Assembly: GCA_936941515.1 (NCBI GenBank)
Contig: CAKZJI010000334.1
Location: 1 to 5,309 of the forward strand
From: an uncultured Propionibacteriaceae bacterium
Lineage (GTDB): Bacteria > Actinomycetota > Actinomycetes > Propionibacteriales > Propionibacteriaceae
Direction: 5' to 3'
DNA: 5,309 nt
Part shown: piece after piece, positions 1-4,666 of the stretch
Numbering within the stretch: position 1 is the first letter of the stretch
How the letters are laid out: each line of letters opens with the position of its first letter
The notes under the pieces: model-generated
Databases searched by the model: none
Seen by the model: the letters and a program-made list of their open reading frames with translations, nothing else
Told to the model about the DNA's origin: nothing
Translations under genes and position numbers: made by a program

Positions 1-43
1 CCATGCTTCATTACCCCACCAAACCATAAAGCTATTTAAACGC

Positions 44-60
44 CACGCCACTAGGGCGTG
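44..60 (-). terminator. Possible weak terminator hairpin at the hepT stop codon
   Basis: A perfect 6-bp stem, CACGCC (44-49) with GGCGTG (55-60), encloses a 5-nt loop that contains the TAG stop of hepT. Read on the minus strand it is followed by GCGTTTAAAT, which is only a short T-run. The position, at the end of the toxin-antitoxin operon, suits a terminator, but the stem is short, it overlaps the last codons and the U-tract is poor. The remaining bases 1-43 hold no gene that I can see. Confidence 0.3.
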
Positions 61-407
61 TCCATTCGGGCCTCAAGAGCAGTACGGATTGTCCGTAGCT
101 GAGAGGCGAGACCTGGCAGATCTTCTACGGCGGTGGTGTGAATTATTTCGAGGTCGATGCTCCAATACCCATGCACTATCCGGTTGCGCAGAGCCGTTGG
201 TTTCCTCCAGGGCAAACCTGGGTGGGCCCGAGTGAGTTCCTCGGAGATCTGGCCCGCGCCCTCTCCCAACACGGTCAGATTCCACAGGAGCGCATCTCTA
301 CGCATCCGGTCCCGCGACAATGTCGCAGGATCAGCATCAATGGCTATCGCATGCGCTTGCTCTGCCGCATCGATCATCTCGTCAAGAATGGCAAGATCAC
401 GCCGCAT
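51..407 (-). CDS. hepT: HepT-type ribonuclease toxin (DUF86 family)
   Basis: This 118-residue protein is the toxin half of a HepT/MntA (HEPN/MNT) pair. HEPN toxins of this family are RNases with an R-x4-6-H-x-Y active site, and here R74-N-R-I-V-H79-G-Y81 fits exactly. In the studied Shewanella system the antitoxin AMPylates the Tyr of this motif, so Y81 is the expected target. The rest is mainly helical, as in the family, and the length is typical. The frame is open up to a start at 440, but I chose ATG 407: it has GGAG 7 nt upstream, gives the usual family N-terminus (MRRDLAILDEM) and leaves only an 11-nt overlap with mntA. This overlap suggests translational coupling, with antitoxin made first. 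The function is inferred from family motifs. By eye the region is less GC-rich than the sugar genes, which suits an acquired module. Confidence 0.85.
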   Translation of the reverse strand: MRRDLAILDEMIDAAEQAHAIAIDADPATLSRDRMRRDALLWNLTVLGEGAGQISEELTRAHPGLPWRKPTALRNRIVHGYWSIDLEIIHTTAVEDLPGLASQLRTIRTALEARMDTP

Positions 408-690
408 AGAAAGGCTCCGCTTCGGCCAGCACATGGTCACGCATCCGACGATGAATGGCTCGACGGGAGACGAGGTCTACTCTCCGCCCAAGAATTTCGG
501 ACAGTCCCTCCGTAAGATCCTCGATCTCCCACCCCAAACGCACACCAGGTTTCAGAGAAAACAGGAGATCAATGTCGCTATCAGGGCCAGCATCCCCACG
601 CGCCACGGAACCGAAAACTTCAAGGCTCGCGATCCCGTAGCGTTCACACAATTCGCGCAAACGTTCTTGGTCCACGACTTGGATCGTCAT
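397..690 (-). CDS. mntA: MntA-type minimal nucleotidyltransferase antitoxin
   Basis: This 97-residue protein belongs to the minimal nucleotidyltransferase (MNT) family. It carries the defining motif GS-x10-DxD: G27-S28, ten residues, then D39-I-D41, with a third likely metal ligand at D72 in VDLVS. The known role of these proteins is to transfer AMP from ATP to the HepT toxin and so silence it. The gene precedes hepT and overlaps it by 11 nt, so the two are almost certainly one operon. An alternative TTG start lies two codons upstream (696), but it abuts a likely -10 box and the ATG at 690 is preferred. No convincing Shine-Dalgarno sequence precedes the ATG, which suits leaderless translation. 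All catalytic residues are present, so the antitoxin looks intact. Confidence 0.85.
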   Translation of the reverse strand: MTIQVVDQERLRELCERYGIASLEVFGSVARGDAGPDSDIDLLFSLKPGVRLGWEIEDLTEGLSEILGRRVDLVSRRAIHRRMRDHVLAEAEPFYAA

Positions 691-696
691 GCTCAA

Positions 697-702
697 AGTC
701 TA
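697..702 (-). promoter_or_regulatory. Possible -10 box for a leaderless mntA-hepT transcript
   Basis: On the minus strand TAGACT (pattern TAnnnT) ends 6 nt before the mntA ATG. Transcription starting about 7 nt downstream would begin at the A of the ATG itself, giving a leaderless mRNA, which is common in actinobacteria. This agrees with the lack of a ribosome binding site. No good -35 hexamer is seen 16-18 nt upstream, so the call is weak. Confidence 0.3.
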
Positions 703-932
703 GATGCCACCCAGCCCATCCCCGCCAGCGGTTCACCGAGCCACACCCTGAGTTGCGGCGCAGACATCCCGCCGCCCCGCGGTTCGCTGGCCCTACCGTC
801 GAACGCCAGCCCTACGGACCAACGCCAGCCCTCCCGTCAAACGCCAGCCTTCCTGTCGAACGCCAGCGCTACAGCGCAAGCACACAACCACAAGACAAGC
901 GAACCCCGGGCGACGGCGACGGATGGCGGCTT
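703..932. other. Intergenic region between the cotH-like gene and mntA
   Basis: These 230 bases contain no credible gene. The frames open across it have no family resemblance, and part of it is built of 19-nt units, a period that is not a multiple of three and so argues against coding. It holds repeat copy A (781-905) and, at its left end, the start region of the toxin-antitoxin operon. Bases 906-932 are a GC-rich linker to the cotH-like stop codon. Confidence 0.6.
781..905 (+). repeat. Palindromic repeat element, copy A (19-nt modules plus 45-nt end)
   Basis: Five modules of 19 nt begin at 785, 804, 823, 842 and 861. The last four start with CGCCAGC and the first with CGCTGGC. The rough consensus is CGCCAGCCCTACCGTCGAA. 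The last module runs into a 45-nt end (861-905) that matches copy B at 40 of 45 positions without a gap. The element starts with GGTTCGCT (781-788) and ends with AGCGAACC (898-905), an 8-bp inverted terminal repeat. Arms 842-870 and 873-901 can pair around an AC centre. Pairing is better in the minus-strand RNA, where several positions are G-U wobbles, so it could fold in the 3' end of the cotH-like transcript and act as a terminator or stabiliser. It resembles REP-type elements, but I recognise no named family. Confidence 0.75.
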
Positions 933-2270
933 CTACTTGGTGAAATAGGCAGCGATCGTTTGTTTGTCGGCCTCCACCGCGGACTGCTCGATCAGGGAAC
1001 CGGCCTGGTCGGTGAGGACCTTGGCGCGGGCGTCGAGAATGGTCTGGGCCACACCGGAGGTGTAGAGCTGCTGCTTGAGGCGGTCGCGTTCCGCCGACAC
1101 CTTGGTCTCGCCGTCCATGAGCGAGTTGAACCGGTCCACCAGAGCGTTCGCCCTCGTCTGGCTCCCGGCACCACCCGGTGGCTGGCCGGTTGGTGCCTGA
1201 CCATTCGGCGGCGCACCCCCGTCACCCGGCGGCTGACCGCCTCCAGGCTGCTGACCACCGCTCGGAGGCTGTCCCTGGCCACCCCCGCCGGGGGGTTGCC
1301 CGCCGCCCTGCCCCTGCTGCCCGGCACCGGGTTTCAGCCCGAAGGCGCAGTTGTGGTCCCAGGCGACCACGGTCATCTGGTTTGCCTGCTCCGCCCACCA
1401 CAGGAAGGAGTTGTTTCCGGGTCCGGTGATGTCGTCGAAGTTGTCTATGACGTCCTCGAAGGCCAGGTAGGTGACCATCTTGTCGACGTCGACCCGCTGC
1501 GCCAGTCCCGACTGGAAATCGGCGTCGCTGGATTCGTTGATGAACTGCAGGAACTCGATCAGCGGGGTGAGGTTCGCCTTCCCGGTTTCCTGGTCGAAGA
1601 CGTCCTTGTATGCCGACTCGTCGGTGCCGCGGTAGGTGTAGTCGCCGGTGGATTCCGCCTTGTACAGCAGCCCCGCGACGTCGAAGTTCTGCGCCACCCA
1701 GGATTCGTCGAGGTCCTGGCAGGTCAGCCGCAGCACCGGATCGGAGCCGTTGATGCTGAGGCTGATGTGGGCGGCCTTCTCGCTGGCCAGCCCGGTTTTG
1801 GCGAGCAGGTCGAGGGCCACTGCCTCGTTCAGGGCGGAGGTCGACGAGCTGGCGCGGATCACCATGCGGGTCATGCCGTCGTGGTTCGCGCCGTCGACGA
1901 ACTTGTCGAATCGCATCAGCCACGGGAGTTTCTGCGGTTCACTGTCGGCGGAGATCCCCTGCAGGGACGAGTTTCCCTTCAGTTTCAGGCCGGCCTTCTC
2001 GTGCGCGACCCCGTCGACGGTGACCGTCGCCTCGATCCAGTTCTTGGTCCGGTTCGAGGTGTAGGCGGCGATCATTTCCTGATAGGCATTCTGGTCGACG
2101 GTGATCTCCACCGAATGGAGCGAGTCCGGGTCGAGGTAACCGTCGGTCACCTTCCCCGCGGACGCGGCCAACGATGTCCCCCCTGACGAGCCACACCCGC
2201 TCAGGATCACCGCCCCGACCGCACCCAGTCCCACCGCCGCGAACACACCGCGACGAGAAATCCGTTTCAT
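933..2270 (-). CDS. CotH kinase family lipoprotein with Gly/Gln/Pro-rich insert
   Basis: This 445-residue protein is a predicted exported lipoprotein of the CotH family, atypical kinases named after the Bacillus spore coat protein CotH. The N-terminus is a signal peptide with twin arginines (S5-R-R-G-V-F, Tat-like), a hydrophobic core and a lipobox L23-S-G-C26, so C26 should be lipidated and the domain displayed outside the membrane. Family landmarks are LKLKGNSS (95-102), YKAES...YKDVFDQETG (203-230), the FEDVIDN helix (271-277) and WDHN (304-307). Residues 312-372 form a low-complexity Gly/Gln/Pro tract between WDHN and the C-terminal helical part (NALVDRFN onward), a place where actinobacterial members often carry such inserts. 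ATG 2270 is preceded by AGGAGG with a 4-nt gap. It stands alone between two inverted repeats, 313 bp after the fucosidase. The substrate is unknown; the family assignment is firm, but kinase activity in this protein is inferred. Confidence 0.85.
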   Translation of the reverse strand: MKRISRRGVFAAVGLGAVGAVILSGCGSSGGTSLAASAGKVTDGYLDPDSLHSVEITVDQNAYQEMIAAYTSNRTKNWIEATVTVDGVAHEKAGLKLKGNSSLQGISADSEPQKLPWLMRFDKFVDGANHDGMTRMVIRASSSTSALNEAVALDLLAKTGLASEKAAHISLSINGSDPVLRLTCQDLDESWVAQNFDVAGLLYKAESTGDYTYRGTDESAYKDVFDQETGKANLTPLIEFLQFINESSDADFQSGLAQRVDVDKMVTYLAFEDVIDNFDDITGPGNNSFLWWAEQANQMTVVAWDHNCAFGLKPGAGQQGQGGGQPPGGGGQGQPPSGGQQPGGGQPPGDGGAPPNGQAPTGQPPGGAGSQTRANALVDRFNSLMDGETKVSAERDRLKQQLYTSGVAQTILDARAKVLTDQAGSLIEQSAVEADKQTIAAYFTK

Positions 2271-2274
2271 GAAT

Positions 2275-2280
2275 CCTCCT
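2275..2280 (-). promoter_or_regulatory. Ribosome binding site of the cotH-like gene
   Basis: Minus-strand AGGAGG is followed by ATTC and the ATG at 2270. The same ten bases, AGGAGGATTC, precede the fucosidase start, although there they are also codons of the permease. The match fixes this start codon. Confidence 0.75.
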
Positions 2281-2441
2281 GCTCCTGTCTGGGGATTCCA
2301 TGAAGCCCGCCGGCCCTGAGCTGCGACCCAGCCGACGCTGTGCCCCGGCTGTCAATCCGAACGGAACTCGTCTTCCTCGGGAGGTCGGGTGCCCAAAGTG
2401 GACTGAACCCAGATCTCGCGGCTGCTGGAACTGGAGTGCCC

Positions 2442-2545
2442 GGTTCGCTTGTCTTCCGGTCGTCTGCTTGCGCTGTAGCGCAGGCGTACGACCAGAAGGC
2501 AAGCGTTTCCGTCGGGAAGGCAGGCGTACGACCGGAAGGCAAGCG
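2442..2545 (-). repeat. Palindromic repeat element, copy B, inverted relative to copy A
   Basis: Read on the minus strand, modules of 19, 21 and 19 nt (2545-2527, 2526-2506, 2505-2487), each starting CGCYTGCCTTC, lead into a 45-nt end (2486-2442) that matches copy A at 40 of 45 positions. The arms 2446-2474 and 2477-2505 pair around a GT centre. Of 29 positions only two are mismatched and three are G-U, with no bulge, when read as plus-strand RNA. A second, nearly perfect 18-bp pairing is possible between 2446-2463 and 2528-2545. The element begins 13 nt beyond the fucosidase terminator hairpin. No open frame with family resemblance crosses it. It is probably a mobile or spreading palindromic intergenic repeat; a small structured RNA is the main alternative. 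Confidence 0.75.
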
Positions 2546-2558
2546 TTTCCGACGAGGC

Positions 2559-2580
2559 GGAGCCGGGTGTGCCCGGCCCC
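2559..2580 (-). terminator. GC-rich terminator hairpin after the fucosidase gene
   Basis: On the minus strand a 9-bp stem (GGGGCCGGG with CCCGGCTCC, one G-U pair) closes a CACA loop. It begins 3 nt after the TGA of the fucosidase gene. There is no T-run after it, as is often the case for terminators of high-GC actinobacteria. It likely ends the permease-fucosidase transcript or protects its 3' end. Confidence 0.55.
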
Positions 2581-2583
2581 GGT

Positions 2584-3885
2584 TCAGGTCAGTTCCACGA
2601 CCGCCGGGCCTGGGCGGTCCTCGGCGCAGGTCAGGGCCCCGTCCTCCAGGGATGCCCACTCCGGGGTCAGCAGTCTCCCTGCCGGGATGGTGACGGGGAC
2701 ATCGGCGTCGATGAACAGCAGGCGGGAGTCCCCAACGCGACCCAGCCGCGTCCAGGCGCCCTCGACCTCCAGTTCGCCGTCGGCGACGAGATCGGGCAGC
2801 CACCTGCCCGCGACCCGCATCCAGCGTCCGATGCCGAGGAGGATCTCCGATTGCCATCCGGGCAGCGTCCCGTCGGCCTTCGGACCCACGCCCAGCAGCA
2901 TCCGACCGCCCCGCCACACGATGTCGACGAGGTGTTTCATCAACTCCAGCGGGGTCATGGCGTGTTCGGGACCCTCGACGGAGTTGTACCCGAAGGACAA
3001 CCCCACCCCGCGGCAGTGCTCCCACACCGCGGCGTTCTCGCACTGCTGGAGGTGTTTGTACTCGCTGGTGGCGTAGTCCTGGTGGGGCACCTGCCAGCGG
3101 TCGTTGACCAGGCCCTCCGGATTGGCGGCGTAGTACTCCTCGAACACGGTTCCGACGCCGTCGGGTCCGAAGTCCTTGCCGGCGTCCGGCCAGTTGATGT
3201 CGTTCCACAGCACGTCGGGGTTGTAACGGGCGATGAGGTCCCGCAGGTGCCCGGCGGCGTAGGAGGCGTAGCCCTGGTCGAGGGGACGTTCGGTCAGGTC
3301 CCAGTCGTCGCGCAGCCCGATCGGCTCCGTCGGTGCGGCGTGCCAGTCCAGGCCGCCCGAGTAGTAGGCGCCGAAACGCATCCCGGCACGCCGCGCGGCG
3401 TCGGCCCACTCCCCCACCAGGTCACGCCCGGGTCCGCGGCGCACGGTGTTGCGGTCCCCGGTGCCGGGCGCGTCCCACAGGCACACGCCGTCGTGGTGTT
3501 TCGTGGTGACCATCACGTAGGATCCCCCGGCCGCCACCAGTTCGGCGACGGCCGCGTCGGCGTCGAACCTCTCGGCCCGCCAGGCGTCGAGGAAGTCGTC
3601 GTAGTCGCAGCCGCCGTGCACCTCGGCGTGGTGCCGCTGCGCGGGGCTGCCCTCCAGCCGGATGGTGTTGTGGTACCACTCGGCGTAGGGGTTGTGCCGG
3701 AACCACTCGGTCGGCGGGATCTCGCCGAGTTCCGCGATGGGCTCCCCCCACGCGGGCACCGAGTACGGCCCCCAGTGGATGAAGAATCCGAGCTTGGCGC
3801 GCCGGAACCACTCCGGGGTGGGGCGCGCGAGCGCCTTCCAGCGTTCGGCGTCGCGTTCGAATCGTGCCTCCAGGTCAGCGGCCAC
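2584..3885 (-). CDS. Cytoplasmic GH29 alpha-L-fucosidase
   Basis: This 433-residue enzyme should release alpha-linked L-fucose from oligosaccharides by the retaining mechanism of glycoside hydrolase family 29. GH29 landmarks in order are KLGFFIHWGPYSVPAW (31-46), HNPYAEWY (64-71), VMVTTKHHDG (124-133), FGAYYSGGLDW (171-181) and DVLWNDINWPD (224-234). D229 of the WND motif is the expected nucleophile, by analogy with Thermotoga alpha-fucosidase. E275 in ATSEY is a plausible acid/base residue, though this family varies there. The C-terminal part (about 365-433) looks like the usual beta-sandwich. No signal peptide is present, so it acts in the cytoplasm. The start is GTG 3885 with AGGAGG 5 nt upstream, inside the last codons of the permease; the 11-nt overlap implies coupling. 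With an adjacent sugar ABC permease, the simplest reading is import of fucosylated glycans and hydrolysis inside the cell. Exact linkage preference cannot be read. Confidence 0.92.
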   Translation of the reverse strand: MAADLEARFERDAERWKALARPTPEWFRRAKLGFFIHWGPYSVPAWGEPIAELGEIPPTEWFRHNPYAEWYHNTIRLEGSPAQRHHAEVHGGCDYDDFLDAWRAERFDADAAVAELVAAGGSYVMVTTKHHDGVCLWDAPGTGDRNTVRRGPGRDLVGEWADAARRAGMRFGAYYSGGLDWHAAPTEPIGLRDDWDLTERPLDQGYASYAAGHLRDLIARYNPDVLWNDINWPDAGKDFGPDGVGTVFEEYYAANPEGLVNDRWQVPHQDYATSEYKHLQQCENAAVWEHCRGVGLSFGYNSVEGPEHAMTPLELMKHLVDIVWRGGRMLLGVGPKADGTLPGWQSEILLGIGRWMRVAGRWLPDLVADGELEVEGAWTRLGRVGDSRLLFIDADVPVTIPAGRLLTPEWASLEDGALTCAEDRPGPAVVELT

Positions 3886-4666
3886 CGAATCCTCCTATGT
3901 TGAGGCCCTTCGCCAGTTGTTTCTGCATCGCCACCACGATCACGAGGCTGGCGAGCACAGCGATCGTGGACGCCGCCATCAGCGGCCCCCAGTCCGTGCC
4001 GCGTTCACCGGTGAACATGGACAGGCCGAGCTGCAGCGGGGCCTTGTCCGTGCTGTTGATGATGATCAGCGGCCACAGGAAGGCGTTCCAGTAGTCGATG
4101 AAGGCGAACGCCGCCACCACCGCGATGGGGCCGCGCAGCAGCGGGATGATCACGTGGAACAGGATCTTCACCTGGCCCGCGCCGTCGATCCGGGCGGCCT
4201 CCTCGTAGTCGCCGGGAAGCGACAGCAGGAACTGCCGCAGCATGAAGGTACCGAAGGCCCCGAAGGCGAAGGGCAGGACGATCGCCGGGTAGGAGTCGAC
4301 GAGCCCGAAGGCGTCGGCCCCCAGGAACAGAGGAATGACGAGCACCTCGATGGGCAGCACCAGGGTGGCGATGAACACCGAGAACAGGGCGGAGCGCCCG
4401 GGGAACTCCAGGCGCGCGAAGGCGTAGGCGTTCAGCACGGAGACCACCACGGTGATGAGGGTCCCGACGAGCGCGTAGGCGAAGGTGTTGACCAGGATCT
4501 GCCCGAACGGGATGGAGCTGAAGGCCTCCGCGAAGTTGTCCCAGCGCACCGCGTCGCCAAGCAGGGCAGCCCCGGTGGACAGCACCTGGTTGCTCGGTTT
4601 CAGCGCGGAGAAGAGCATCCACACGAAGGGCGAGACGAACCCAACGGCCACGACCACCAGCAGCGG
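3875..4666 (-). other. MalG-type ABC sugar permease part, N-terminus missing
   Basis: About 262 residues match the inner-membrane permease of carbohydrate ABC importers (CUT1, MalG-like), usually about 275-300 residues long. Six membrane segments are visible, at about 213-232, 267-293, 304-326, 335-358, 388-414 and 437-458 (numbered from the Met at 5299). The EAA loop that docks on the ATPase is E367-A-A-R-I-D-G373 ... I-P at 385-386, and the typical N-L-F-like pattern DNFAEAF lies at 254-260. The C-terminus NIGGFGGR is complete and overlaps the fucosidase start. What is missing is the short cytoplasmic tail before segment 1 with its start codon. A partner permease and a binding protein would normally lie upstream, where the ligase sequence now stands. 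The likely cargo, fucosylated sugar, is inferred only from the neighbouring fucosidase. Confidence 0.85.

Larger units (their letters stand above)
2271..2583. other. Intergenic region between fucosidase and cotH-like gene
   Basis: These 313 bases hold no credible gene. From right to left they contain the fucosidase terminator hairpin (2559-2580), repeat copy B (2442-2545) and about 170 bp that must include the promoter and leader of the cotH-like gene. The AGGAGG ribosome binding site is at 2275-2280. A perfect TTGACA lies on the minus strand at 2355-2350, but no TAnnnT box follows at 16-18 nt, so no promoter is called. Confidence 0.6.

Noticed and set aside
781..880. CRISPR array
   Set aside because: Units recur every 19 nt with no spacers between repeats, and no cas gene is seen.
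753..2186. Long plus-strand open frame opposite the cotH-like gene
   Set aside because: It is a shadow of the GC-rich opposite strand: it has no family motifs, its composition follows the wobble positions of the real gene, and the minus-strand frame has a lipobox, a CotH core and a ribosome binding site.
2350..2355. Perfect minus-strand TTGACA upstream of the cotH-like gene
   Set aside because: No TAnnnT-like -10 box follows at 16-18 nt; the stretch there is GC-rich. A lone hexamer is not enough for a promoter call.
781..2545. Insertion sequence with the cotH-like gene as cargo
   Set aside because: There is no transposase and no target duplication visible; the repeats are modular and differ in length, so a composite element cannot be supported from this window.
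2267..3409. Minus-strand frame crossing repeat copy B and the fucosidase
   Set aside because: It is Arg/Pro/Gly-rich shadow sequence in another frame; the apparent similarity to a plus-strand frame across copy A comes only from the DNA repeat, not from a shared protein.
2569..3903. Long plus-strand open frame opposite the fucosidase
   Set aside because: It is Val/Gly/Pro/His-rich without any recognisable domain, mirroring the complete GH29 gene on the other strand.
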